Shown in pieces: positions 32,901 through 45,800 of a stretch of DNA of 64,000 bases; positions within the stretch are counted from its first letter, which is position 1, and each line of letters starts with the position of its first letter. The position numbers were made by a program, and so were the translations under genes. Under the pieces are notes generated by a model, which was given only the letters and a program-made list of their open reading frames with translations, was not told the origin of the DNA and did no database searches. Source of the DNA: Neurospora tetrasperma FGSC 2508 (taxonomy: Eukaryota > Ascomycota > Sordariomycetes > Sordariales > Sordariaceae); NCBI RefSeq assembly GCF_000213175.1, contig NW_009799100.1:5176979-5240978 (forward strand). The letters run 5' to 3'.

Positions 32901-35900
32901 AATAAGCTCGACAAGGACTCCTACAGTGTATGTTCTGACGGTCTCGCATCATCTTCAAATCACCGAACCCCCCTCCCCATCCTTAGCACAATCATCATCG
33001 CCAGCATCAGCATCATCGGGATCGGAGGAGGTTGGCTCTTTGTGGCAAAACGTACCTTTTGCATAATTCGTTATGAGCATCATCGAGTGGGTTGCTCGCC
33101 TTGTTGATTTCTCCCCGAGTCATGGCTCCACGCCGCGGCATCGGCCTTTCACTTCGCGGCCTGGTCCATGCCAGAAATGCTCCACTTGACCGTGAGCAGA
33201 GGTCGGCCCCGACTGGTCCGGGCTGCCGATGTCTTCTTGACTACCGCTTGGCGGTCTGTTGCAGGCCGACCTCCTCGCTCCGGTTTGCTCTACGGTAGCT
33301 CAACAACGTGGCTAGCGCTGTTATTCGTCGCTGTGAGTGTCGGATACTTTTTTTCATTTTTTTTTTCTTTGCCTTGTTCGCTTGGCTTGCGTGCTGCATG
33401 TCGATTTTTCGGCCAATGGTCATTCTTCTTCTGACACTTGTCAGTCTCTCTTGAAGTCTTTTGGTGTAACCATGTAACTGCCTGCCCCCCTAACTCAAAC
33501 TCCAGAAAATCTCTCTGCTTTCTCGTCGCGGCTGTACCAGGGGGCAGTGGTATTGTAATGGCATCGTCGTATCGTGGTAATTTTGGTGAAGATCTGATCT
33601 GATCCTTGACAAAAGCCAAGCCGCCGATATCAAAACAGGGAAGTTTTTGTTGAGGTCCCCTAGGTGCCGAAGAAGAAGCCCTAACCGGAAACGGTTTGGT
33701 CAGGCGAGAGACGAGAAGAAAAGAGCACAAAGTCACGGCTTCCTCTCGGGCGTGGAATCCGACTTTGAGTTTGGTTGGAGGTTGGCCGTTTATCAAAGTG
33801 TTTTGGTCGCCGAGGAGAAAACACGCCAACGCTTCGTATCACAAATGCGAGTGGACGTTGCAGGAGGTGGAATTTGGAGAACCCCCCTCATCTTCCCATA
33901 CATCGCCCACGTCCCTTCCCGTGGTGTTCCACAACCCCTCTTTTTGCTCTCCAAGATGAAGGGACCCAAAAGTTCCCAGTCCCTTGGTGACGTGGTGTGC
34001 CTTATACATGTACCAAGGTGCTTCAAGTGAGGTCAGGCACCGCACCATCCATCCATACGGCTACGTGGGACACTACATGATCTAGCAGCTCGGCCGCCGG
34101 AGCAGAAGAACAAAAAAAAAAGGGGGGGGGGCTTAAAAAGTGGTTCGCGGGAGCGAGTGAGGATGGAGAGGGAACTTTTTTGGAGCGTTCCGGCGCGCGG
34201 GAGGGGCGGTGGGCGCACCGGGGAAAACTGGGACTCCGTCTGCCCACCCCCACCGCCGAGCGACGGGAGGGTCCACGAAAAAAAAAAAAAAAATGGAGAG
34301 AGTCCGGGTTTTTTTCCATCGATCACGTTCGTCCACCCACACACAACCCGCTTTCGCTCCCACTTTGTCCACCACCACCGCCCATGGACCGCCCACCGTT
34401 CACGCGTTTTCTCCTTCCTCCACCAGGCCCAAACCCACTCTACACTACAAGCGCCCGCATTCCCACAATTCCTGTTGCGAATCGGTTTTCGCGGGCACGC
34501 ACCAGACACCCACATCACGTCCAAACGGAAGGGGATGATGGGATCGCAGATGCCAGATGCCTGATGGATGGGTAGGCATAAGTTGCTCGGAAGATGAGAT
34601 GGAGGGCTGCCCGCCCCGATGGATAGTGCACCAGAGATCTCGGGAACTCCACTGGACCCATGAGTTTAATGACACCCATGAGCCCACGGGCGAACCGCTG
34701 AACCGCTGAATGGGGCTGAACAACGGTTGAAGTTGCCGAAGGCTGGTGGGCTGTGGATTTCCAAGCACTCCAACAACAACCTAGAGATCAGATCACTGAA
34801 AGGTGTCTAAAACTCCACTATCTGCAATGACGACTACCATGGCCATCAATGTTTCCACAGAAAATTGTTCAAAGGCACTGGGAGAACGCATAAGACAAAA
34901 GCCAAAAGAGCCAAATCTTTTGCGTTTCTTTTTACACAATTGAAAAGGCGTCCATCATTCACCGCATCAAATCCCAAGACCCCAGAACCATGGAACTCGG
35001 CCAGATAGGGGCCAAAGGGGGAAGGGGAACCTGCACCACATGACCATGGCGTCTTTTTTATTCCCTCGCTCTTTGCTCGCTACAAACTCAAAGAGACGAC
35101 AGAGAAACGAACGGCAAGCAAGCGCTGCCAGAAGGCGAACCTTGACGGCCAGCCAGCCAGCCAGCGAAAGTGGTAGCCTGGTTCACTAGACTCCCAGATT
35201 GGCTAGTATTAGGCCTTGAGCAGGACCCTGTATCTTACTAGGGCCTGTTGGCGTTGCTTCGTGTGTTGCTTGGTGCGCTTTTGAAGGACCCTTGATCCTG
35301 GATTGACGACAACTCGGCCAGGGAATTCAAACTGGAAAGAAACGAAGAGAAAGGACTTCCGACCCTGGACTCTGACCTGACTCCTGGGCTTGCATAAGTT
35401 GCAGTCGGTAGCAGACAAGATATGAAGGAAAGTATGACATGAATTTTGATGCTTGCCTGAATGTGGCACAGGAAAAAATGCCTACGGTAATGCATTGATA
35501 TCTTTTCTCATGTCAAGGAATCGCTCAAGGCAGGGCAAGTTTGAAGATGGACATGGAGCATGGGTCAGCCATGTGAAATGAATCGTTCGAATTGTTCGAG
35601 GTAATCTGTCTTGGCGGCGAGGGGGTCTTCAAATTCCGCGAAATCACCCAAATCCCCAATTCACCCTATGGTCAACGACAATGAGTGTTCTGGGGTTTCA
35701 GGAGAAGATGAGTGTGACAAGCATGTGACTGACACGACTTGACGCGCCGGCATTCAGGGTATGAGAACCCGGGCCAGAAATTGCTTTGGTCAACTGAATG
35801 ATTGACTGGGCAGTCATGCTTGTTGGTGCCCGTTGATGCTGCTGGGCTGGTCAAAATCATACCCAGATGGTATTTTGTGATCAGATTACGGGAGTGAGAT

Positions 35901-36156
35901 AAGGTTTTTACGCTATAGGGTACGACGTTGCTACGTTACACGGTAACGGCGCTTGAGGGGAAAAAAAGAAAAGAAGGAAAAAGAAACAAAATAAAGAAAA
36001 GAAAAAAAAAAGAGGGAGGAAAAGACAAGGGCAAACATTTCAATAACAAAAAGAACGTTGGGATCTGCTCACTTCACACTACGTAGCAACACACAAAGAG
36101 AGAGAGAGAGATCTTCCAACTCAAGTCCGAAGCCATTACATACACTACCGGTTCTA
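23908..36156. other. 12-kb region without a convincing gene
   Basis: Base composition is intermediate and open frames stay mostly under 130 codons (the longest are 179 codons at 33290-33829 and 229 at 23923-24612, both minus). None shows a recognisable domain or biased codon use. The first kilobase probably holds the 5' UTR and promoter of the C2H2 gene. AGGTAGG/CCTACC words (28576, 28712, 29834, 30740) and an imperfect GTAC-rich inverted repeat at 27823-27862 are present. Purine-rich tracts lie at 34109-34131 and 35958-36027, next to the transposon block. A lineage-specific gene or long non-coding RNA is possible but cannot be shown. Confidence 0.5.
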
Positions 36157-36178
36157 CTTATCCATAGCAGATATGCTC
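36155..36178 (+). repeat. Left terminal inverted repeat with flanking TA
   Basis: TA at 36155-36156 is followed by a 22-bp repeat (CTTATCCATAGCAG...). It matches the reverse complement of 51873-51894 at 20 of 22 positions, with 15 consecutive identical bases (ATCCATAGCAGATAT). Confidence 0.75.
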
Positions 36179-36879
36179 CCTGAGCTAACCACCAACCCTA
36201 ACCTCAATATAGTAAGGCTGGCGCCCAGCTGCAAGCCATCTGCAAGCCCGCTGTAACCTCTGGGTGCTTAGAGTGGGTACGTTAACGTGGCCATACAGGG
36301 GGGTAGCTGCTTAGCAAAAGAGGAGGTTCTGGTGACTGCCATACTTTTAATTCCTGTTTATTTTATCTTTTTATCCTTCTTTTTATCTATTATTAATAAT
36401 ACTAACTATAAAAACAGCAATATTTTCAAGCATCCCTCCCAACTATACCTTAAATTGACATCGAAACTGTTAAGGTTATCTATATATAATTAGCTATACA
36501 ATCTACCTTACTAACTAAATTTAATTTCTTCTTTTATAATTGTAACAAAAGACTTTAAGAATTCCAAAGTTTTTACTATTAATAATAAATATAACATTAT
36601 TTCCCAGCAACTTTCCTCCCTTAGATTTGTATACGTTTCTAATATATCTCTAGATAGTAGTAACTATTATTTTAAGTAGATTCGAGAGTGATGGAGGTAA
36701 TTTATTAAAAAATATATATTAAATAAGAATTATCTAGTAAGGTACTTTATTAAATTATAAGGAAGGTACTAACGCAATAAATAAAATAGTATTAAAAAAG
36801 AGTAGTATGAAGGCAGGGTATTTGTATAGATAGAGGAGTTAATTATTATTAAAAATAAAAACAAGGATTAATACTAGTA

Positions 36880-37725
36880 ATAATATTAATCGATTAAAAT
36901 CAGTGCCGTTTTAGTACCCTCCTCCTTAATTATTATATTATCTACCCCTATCTCGGCCGTAATAAGAGTCTAATTATCTACTTCTATAAGTTTAATAATA
37001 AATTTAAACTGCTTAAATTTACTAAAATTAGAAATTCGATATTATTTACAAAATACCTTTAACTAAACTACATTAAGAGTATTGTAATTTATTATTAATT
37101 CGTTAAGGGTAGCTTCTATATCCGGCTTGAAATAATTATTAATAACCTTAGTATCGTCAGCTTACTAGAACTCTAAAAAATCAATATACCGCTAGTTAAT
37201 ATCTTTTATCCGGATTTTATAGTCTTCTAAACCATCTGGATGAATTATAATACTATAATTGATAAAAGATTTAGTTACCAAGTTAGGGTTTTACTTATTA
37301 AAATAATCAATTACTCGTATATTAAAGTATATAAGTATAATCCTTTTTTTTAAATAGGGTCTATTTGTCAAAGTCGCCATTAATAGCCTCATACTCTTTA
37401 ATATACAACGGATATTTGGTAAACATATAAGCTTTAAGGGATCTATTAATATAAGTATCGAGGGGTTGTAATAGTAGGGTAAGGCTACTAAATATTAGCG
37501 CTTTATTAATACTATTTTTATTAAAGATATTAAATATACCCTTAATTTTATGAAACCTAATAATATTAAAGACTAAAAGAGCTTTATTATTTTAATTGCT
37601 AACGATATATTGCAATTCTTTCTCAATCCATTTAACTATTAATTTCTTATTATTATAAGCCGTATTATTAAATTCAACTATAACCCCGGGATAATATATA
37701 TTAATTTTATTTATATAAAATAGTA
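36880..37725 (-). pseudogene. DDE (pogo/Fot1-type) transposase relic, C-terminal part
   Basis: Read on the minus strand, this shows VEFNNTAYNNKKLIVKWIEK, then LLVFNIIRFHKIKG, LLLQPLDTYINRSLKAY and DGLEDYKIRIKDI, in the order found in pogo/Fot1 DDE transposases. The Asn in LLVFN sits where the second catalytic Asp belongs, a change that a RIP transition explains. Stop codons are scattered through the frame. The order continues upstream at 38290-38560. Confidence 0.7.
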
Positions 37726-37865
37726 TTAAGAAAATAAAAAACGTTAAAGTTTAGGAAAAAAGAAAATAGACTTAGGAAAAATAAAATTAGACTTAAGAAA
37801 AAAAAAGAGAATTCGGGAAACATATTAGGAATTTAGGAAAGAAAAAAGGTAAGAATTCTAACTTT

Positions 37866-38220
37866 TACCTTTTTTCTTTTTCTTCTTTCTACCCTATATA
37901 CGCATAGCACAATACTAATCTACCCGCCTCAATTTGAATTTACCTATTTACTTACGAGTAATAGGATAATACAATATTAATACTCGATTTAGGACTTATA
38001 CGCATTTTACGGTTTAAAAGCGTAATATAAGGGTAGAAGAAAAGAAAAGAAAAAAGGTAAGATGTTAGAAAGGGAACCCTATATACGTATAGTACAGCGC
38101 TAATCTACCCGTCTTAGTTCGGATTACCTATTTACCGGCGGATAATAGGCAATATAGTATTAGTACTTAATTTAGGACTTACACGCGTCTTACGATTCAG
38201 AGGCGTAATACAGGGGGGGG
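37866..38220. repeat. Inverted-repeat element plus ~145-bp direct repeats
   Basis: A segment starting ACCCTATATACGCATAGCAC at 37891 recurs, diverged mainly by transitions, from 38076 to about 38220. The first copy is flanked by ~30-bp inverted arms (left about 37866-37896, right about 38029-38060, TTACCTTTTTTC / GAAAAAAGGTAA). The unit resembles a MITE-like insertion or a partial tandem copy. It sits in the gap between two pieces of the transposase relic. Confidence 0.6.
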
Positions 38221-38289
38221 GGTAGTGGATTAAAAGAATAAAAGAAAAAAAATAAAAGAAAAAGATAAAAGACAAAAAGAAATATCTAA

Positions 38290-38560
38290 TATACCCTATA
38301 TAATCCTCCTCTTTTTAATATCAACTATTGCTTTAAAAATAAGCTTGGGTTTTAACCGCCAAACCCCATTTACAAAAATATATAGAATCAAGATTGCTTA
38401 CTATTTACTCTAACCACTTCAGTCGGTCTTACCCGTAATAGTATTATTGCCTCTAATATTGTATATTATATTTTTAAGAAATTCAAAAAGAATAGGGGTC
38501 TCCTCGAAGTTAATAATAAACTGCTTAGTAATCTAATTAAGAATAAGAAAATTAATTAAT
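38290..38560 (-). pseudogene. DDE transposase relic, central catalytic part
   Basis: The minus strand reads QFIINFEETPILFEFLKN, then NNTITGKTD and ILILYIFVNGVWRLKPKLIF. This is the first catalytic segment of the transposase. Glu replaces the usual first Asp in the NxDETP-type motif. The piece precedes, in protein order, the relic at 36880-37725. Confidence 0.65.
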
Positions 38561-38627
38561 AATAATATAAAAATGGAATAAATAAAACACCTACCTTATA
38601 GAGAGTAGTCGGTATATATATTAAATA

Positions 38628-38632
38628 ATTAA
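38628..38632. repeat. Target-site duplication ATTAA, left copy
   Basis: ATTAA directly abuts the 5' LTR and is repeated directly after the 3' LTR (50588-50592). In AT-rich DNA this alone is weak evidence, but the position is exact. Confidence 0.65.
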
Positions 38633-38971
38633 TATTATAGGACATTCTAAGTAGATACTTAGATACTCTATCTTATTATAGTAGCTGCTTACCAGAGCGT
38701 ATAGTCTATTATATAAGAGTGTTCGTCCTATTAACCTTTATTAAGGTTAACGAATTATTAATTAATATAATACTAACCTAATATCTATTTTACTTATACT
38801 TAGTAAAATTGTATACAAAGTTCCAAATTAAGGTTCGCGATAACTCTTATCTTTAACTTCCTTTAATAAGATTATTATTAATCGTTATATACTATTACTC
38901 TATCTAGTAATTAGTTACTCACTTTATTATTCTCTATTATTATTATTTGTAAAATATATCTTTGTATAATA
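38633..38971 (+). repeat. 5' LTR of the nested Gypsy element (339 bp)
   Basis: The segment starts TATTATAG and ends CTTTGTATAATA. It aligns end to end with 50249-50587, which has the same length. The ends fit a former TG...CA pair altered by RIP to TA...TA. Differences from the 3' copy are nearly all C/T or G/A. Confidence 0.88.
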
Positions 38972-40599
38972 AATAATACCTATAGCTCAATCTCAAACCG
39001 ACTTTATTATTTCTATTATCTCTTTCTTTTATTAAGAGGGGAAATATATTAGGTTTAATAATAATTTTTTGGATTTATTAATTATTATTTAGCTTTTACC
39101 TATTTAAATTAAGCATTTATATATTTACTCTTAGAAGTCCCCTTTCTTTACTATTTTATTACTATTTAATTAAGTTTAGAAATTAAATTAAATAATATTA
39201 AAGATTAATTAAGCAAGCCCCCGGATAGTTTTCGAATTCTAGGATGAAAATCTAATATATAAAATACGTTAAATCGTTAAATTTACTACACTCGAACTGC
39301 AGCTTTACTATAAGTAAAGATTTTAGTAATTAACTATTGAATTATTTATTAAAACTACCTAATTATATTTAAGTAATGAAATGAATCTTTCTAAAATGGA
39401 ATCCAACTAGGCCGCTAATACTAATAATAATATTTATAATAAAAAATGAGTTATTAGTTTAAATATAATAGACTATAAAATTCAATAGGTTTTATGTAAA
39501 TATTACTAGTTAGTCGCTAATTACCTACTTCCAATATACTAAATTTAGCTATTTTCTACTAAAGAAGGCATATTGTTATAATTCTAAAAGAAGAATTAAA
39601 AATAATTTATAGCCCGAATTAACGAGAATAATACAATCGTTAATACTATTATTTAAGTACTAATTCCCCCTAATATTAGTAGTACCGCCGCTTTAGTAAT
39701 TATTAATATTTATTCTTCGCCGGCCAGTTTCTCGGATATAATTAAAATAATTAATATACTAAATTATATTAACATAGTATAAATTTCTATACCGCCTTCC
39801 TTACTACTTATACCTACTAAATAATATACTTAATTAAATCTAATTTTATAACCCTTTTTGCCTACTAAATTAATAATTTTCTAAATGAATTTAATTATTA
39901 AAATTACTACTAATATTACTTAATTATTAGCTACTAATTATATTACTAAATATTTCAAAAATTTTATATAAACCGAAACTCTTCTATATTTCATAAAGAA
40001 ATAATAGTAGAAGTAAATAAAAATAATATACGGGAATTATCCTTGCTAATAATTTTCCGGCCTATTTTATTAATTAGAATTAAAATACTATACGCTTTAT
40101 TTAATATAATATATAGCCTAGAAGTAAATCCCCGAATCCTCTACTTTATTTTATAAAACCTATTTAAAACGTTATATATTTAATTTAAAATAGTATAAAG
40201 CCCGGTTTCGATTTCCTAGCCCCTACTACTACAAAAAATAATACTTCTCAACCTTATAAAAGTTCTACAATTTATTATAACTAGTACTCTAATAGTCTCA
40301 TTAGTTCTACTAATATAATAATTAAAATTAGTATAAGAAATGCTTATAATATTACTAACTTAATTAATTAAATAAAAAATCTTTAAATTAACTATATTAA
40401 TTAATAATCCCTATTTAATAATATTAACCAACTTTCTACTTATATATACAATTATATACTACTTCTAACTATTAATTATTAAATATCTAGTTAAACTATA
40501 CGAATAAACCCTAAAGGCTTAATAGATTAAATTCCGGCTAATAAAAAAGAAGCCAAATAGTAAGAATATTAAATTTATTAATAAGAGATACTTTTAATA

Positions 40600-42195
40600 A
40601 CGTTAAATAATAGCGGTTACTTTCCCCCTACTATTCTTAAGGTCCCCGCCTCTTTAATATACTTAGTTTTTTACTAAAATATTTCTTTTATTAATAATTT
40701 ATAGTCCGTCGGTTTTAATATTAGTTCTAATACTTTTAATCCGTTAATTAAAGTTAATAATAATAATATAATAATAAGTAATTTAATACTTTGTAAGATA
40801 CTTGAGGATTTATATAATTGTATTAAAGAATTAGAAAATCGAAATTAAATTCTTATTAATTTTATTCCTAAAACTAATATAGGATACCGCCTATCCATTA
40901 AGGAGGAGCTATTTAAAATTCTCGATATTGGAATATATTTTACTAATATAAAATTAAATAAGAAGAAAAAGGGCGTATATTAAAACGGTAAAATTAACGT
41001 CTATATAGCCTTTTATAAGTTTAAAAATACAATTAAAGGGTATTTAAAGGATTATTTAGAAAGACGTTAGGCTATTACTAATAACCTTAATTAACTATTT
41101 CGAAGTATAGTATTATATTAATAGAATTTCTCTCTTTTTAAAGATAAATATAATAAGTATCGTAATAATTTTAATAGAACTCTTAATACGTTTAACTCTA
41201 TCTTTAAAACCAAGCTTTATAATGCTTGAAAATAGTTAAATACAAATAAATTCACTATAGAACTAAATAAATTTAATAAACTATTACTATACAACTATTT
41301 AATTATACTATTTAAATATATTCACTTTTAGAAAAATATTTTTAATTTCCAATTATATATTTACTTATAGAATAATTACACCTTATAATACAAACTACCT
41401 ATATTTCTTCTAAATAAAACATTCGTATTAACGATTATATTAATAAGGTTAAATAAAAGGCTTTACCTATATACTAATAATTTTTTAAAATACCAAAAAT
41501 TGCCCAGTTAATTTATTACGTAGCTGATAATTTTAATAATAGGGACGATACTTCTTATATTTATACTAGCTTTTAAATAAACTATAATAATAATAAACCT
41601 TTTGAAAAAAGTTTTTATTTTATAATAACGGGTTCGGTAACAAATAGGACGGAAAATCTTATTTTAATAAAGGATTTTAGAACTTTAATAATAAATTTAA
41701 TAAACGTAGTATTAGCCGGTTAGGTAATAATAATAGCTACTAGTATTATTAGAGTAAAAAGTTTAAATAATATTAAATTTCGTAGGATGGTTATTATATT
41801 TATACCTCTACTATAATAATTTTTACAGACAATTCTAATATAAATAATGAAATTTATTACTTATAGAATAGAATAAAAGTTAGAATTTTATGAATAATTT
41901 TGAAAAAAAAATGGGAGAGTTTATAATAAATATTTCCAAAATTAAATATAATAATAAACCTTCTACCTATTTTACTAGCTACTTAGCCCCTACTAAACCT
42001 TTGTCTCTTAGTATCTTATTATTCAATATTTATTTATGTATAATAAATAACGGACCGAGGGTTATCCTTAATATAATTCCTATTAGAAATATTAATTCTA
42101 ATAGGCCCGTACAACCCCTATTATTAAATCTATTATCTAATACCAATTCTATAACAATTTTAAATATTTAGAAAAAGCCTAAATATTTTATAGGT
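40600..42195 (+). pseudogene. Gag-like relic upstream of pol
   Basis: The reading is stop-ridden but locally continuous (for example NGKINVYIAFYKFKNTIKGYLKDYL near 41000, ELNKFNKLLLYNYLIILFKYIHF near 41260-41330). Its place between the 5' LTR and protease suggests gag. No clean zinc knuckle could be read. It runs into the N gap. Confidence 0.45.
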
Positions 42196-42807
42196 NNNNN
42201 NNNNNNNNNNNNNNNNNNNNNNNNNNNNNNNNNNNNNNNNNNNNNNNNNNNNNNNNNNNNNNNNNNNNNNNNNNNNNNNNNNNNNNNNNNNNNNNNNNNN
42301 NNNNNNNNNNNNNNNNNNNNNNNNNNNNNNNNNNNNNNNNNNNNNNNNNNNNNNNNNNNNNNNNNNNNNNNNNNNNNNNNNNNNNNNNNNNNNNNNNNNN
42401 NNNNNNNNNNNNNNNNNNNNNNNNNNNNNNNNNNNNNNNNNNNNNNNNNNNNNNNNNNNNNNNNNNNNNNNNNNNNNNNNNNNNNNNNNNNNNNNNNNNN
42501 NNNNNNNNNNNNNNNNNNNNNNNNNNNNNNNNNNNNNNNNNNNNNNNNNNNNNNNNNNNNNNNNNNNNNNNNNNNNNNNNNNNNNNNNNNNNNNNNNNNN
42601 NNNNNNNNNNNNNNNNNNNNNNNNNNNNNNNNNNNNNNNNNNNNNNNNNNNNNNNNNNNNNNNNNNNNNNNNNNNNNNNNNNNNNNNNNNNNNNNNNNNN
42701 NNNNNNNNNNNNNNNNNNNNNNNNNNNNNNNNNNNNNNNNNNNNNNNNNNNNNNNNNNNNNNNNNNNNNNNNNNNNNNNNNNNNNNNNNNNNNNNNNNNN
42801 NNNNNNN
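42196..42807. other. Assembly gap (612 N)
   Basis: An unresolved gap lies inside the retrotransposon near the expected gag-protease junction. Any open frame across it is meaningless. Confidence 1.
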
Positions 42808-45800
42808 CGTACAATCCTTCGTTTAATAATCGAATAACCTTTATTAAAGATTATTAAAAGCCGTTTAGCCGGGTTAGAATATTAAGGAAAGTAGCCGTCC
42901 AAATAAATTTACTAATGTTAATAAATGGACAGAAATCTAATTTATAAGAAGTTTAGTATAAAAACTAATATATATTACTTATTTTCACTAAAGCATAAAC
43001 TATTAAGATAATTCCGGATATTACTCTTAGGAATAGGGAAATAAATTTACGAAAAATTATATTATACTTATAAATCAATATTAAATATAGCTTTAATATA
43101 CCTATTATTATTATATATCTTAATTCGGAATATCTATTAATAGTAGTAATTAAAGCGTTTATTAAATAATTTTTACTAAATATAAAATATATAGTAATAC
43201 TACCTAGTAATATAAAAAGTATTAATTTAAAAACTATTATTAATATAATTACTAAATTTAATTTTTATATAGAAGAAAAAGTTAATAGTATTAAAGTTAA
43301 TAGGTACTTTTAAATATCTACTTTAATTACTAATAAACTAGACCCGAATATATTATTAGGAATAAACTTGCTTTACTATTATAGTACGAAATTAGATTTT
43401 AACACCGTACTATACCCCTTTAAATCGGTTTTTAGTATAAAAGTCTAAGGCAAAATCTTTTCTATAAAAAAAGAAAGAGGGGAGGACGTTTTAATTATTA
43501 AAGTTTTCGCTAAATTTAACTCTCTATTATTAGGAAGTTAATTAGGAGTTATTCTAGTAAAATATAGTACCCAATTTAATAATGAATATAATTTAAATAA
43601 ATATTCTATTTATAATTTATATATATAATACCTTTAATTACTAAATGCTATAATAAATAATAAAACTAGTAAGGTTCTATTATACCTTAATTAATCCAAA
43701 GAATTAGTATCTATACTTAGAAGAATATAAGTAAGTATAATTATACGGCTATTGCTTAAAGTTAGTAAAATAATTATATTAATTAATATATTAGACTTAA
43801 TTTTCTCCGTCCCTGAAATCCAAATTAAATTTACTTAAGAATAATATATTATATTTATTAATAGAATTGTAGAGAACGAAAAGGGAAGCAGCTATTAGAA
43901 AAAATGTCTTTAAAGTACCTTCCTACGGAATTATTAAATTTATCAATGTTAAAACTATCCTTTCTAAAATAAATATCAATATTTATAATATTAGTTTTAA
44001 TTTTAAAGAGTAAATTAAGAGTTTCTTAAATAAGTACGTTAACGTTTTTAAAGATAGAGGGATTGTACTAATAAAAGAAGAAGATAAAATACGTATTAAT
44101 TTAATTAAAAGATAGTAAAATTAGTAAAGAATTGTTAGACTATACTTTCGAAATACTAAGAATTTTAAACTTATTAATAGAGAATATAATAAAATATATA
44201 TTTAAAATAAAATATCATTTATATTTTAACTAACTTCTATTATTTACTTAATATTTATTATTCAGAAAAAAATTAATAGAATTAATAAAGAATATATAGT
44301 AATCAATCTTTACTTATTTAATAATATTATTATACTAGATATATATCCCTTACCTAACTAAAAAAATATTATTAACGTAATAGTTAGTAAAAAATTCTTT
44401 TTAATCCTCGATACGGCCGGATTCTTCTATTAATTACTTATTTTTATTAAGTATTATAACTATATAATAGTTATTAATCCTTAAAGTTTTAAATAGTCTA
44501 ATATTATATTAATAGGCTTTTAAAACTCTCCGGCTTTTATATAAAGATTTATAGATAGACTATTCTTTAAATATTATTTATTTGTACGTACTTATATTAA
44601 TAATATTATTAATTTTAATAATATTTAAAAGAAATATTTAATATATTTAGCTATTTTTATAAATCTTTTCAATAAATATTCTATTTATATTAGTATAAAT
44701 AAATCTTTTGTAGGGTATTTTTCCATATAATTATTAAGTAATATTATTAATAAAGAAAACTAAAAACGTATAAAAGATTGTATTAAAGCCTTCTAGAAAC
44801 TAACCTTTTCTAATATATTTAATAATCTTAAGATTTATTTTAATATAATTAGTTAATTATACTAAAGGATATTATAGTTTACTATTAAGGAAGAATTATT
44901 AAACTGAAGGAAGATAGAATTGTTATAATAAGTATATAAATTAAATAATTTATAAATAAGTTCGATAAAATAAGTGAGATAAATATATACGTCGAAGGTT
45001 AAATTCGAATTAACCCTTAAGAAATATAAAACTTTCCATATTATATAGGACAATTTATATAATTAAGTTTACTTTTTCTACTATATAAAGAGCGAGGCGT
45101 TATTTATTAAAATAAATACAAACAGTTTGGTTTATAGAATTTATATTTTTTAATTAAAATACTTATAGAATGGAAAATCTATCCCTAAAATAAGTAAAAT
45201 CCTATTAACTATAATTAAATCAAAATACCTGGAGAATGGGAAATCTAGCCTTAAAATAAGTAAAATTCTATTAACTATAATTAAATTAATATATTTCTTA
45301 TTAAAATTAATATTCCTTATTAAAAAGAAATATAATTCTATAGAAGTAAAGATTATAGCTATTAATTAGGTTCTATAAAAATTTCGAAAAGTAATTCAAT
45401 CTCACGAATATCAGGTTAATATTATTATTAACTACGCTTCTACTATTAGAATTATTAAATATACCTCGCTACGTATAATAAGTTTAGCTAAAACTAACTT
45501 AAAGCTTATAAATATAATTAATTTAGTATTTTAATTTAATTTAAATTTATTTTATATTTTTAAGCTATTAAATATTATCCTAAATGTCTTAATTAAAATT
45601 ACTAATTACTGAATAAATTAACAAGAACAATATATTAAATAAATTAGCTAATATTTAGTTTAATTTTATATATTCAGAAAATATTAGCTATTAGAACGAT
45701 TTTAATACTTTTTCTCCTATATATATAGAAGTTATTTTAAATATATATTAAGTATTATTAATTATTATTCCGGAATTTCATTAATAATCAATTGAAGTTT

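Noticed and set aside
33290-33829. 179-codon minus-strand frame
   Set aside because: Lys/Asn-rich end from poly-T DNA, no domain and no codon bias.
37866-38220. CRISPR-like repeat array
   Set aside because: Only two diverged long copies, no short regular repeats or spacers, and a eukaryotic context.
42188-42814. 208-codon open frame over the N gap
   Set aside because: It consists of unknown residues, an artefact of the gap.
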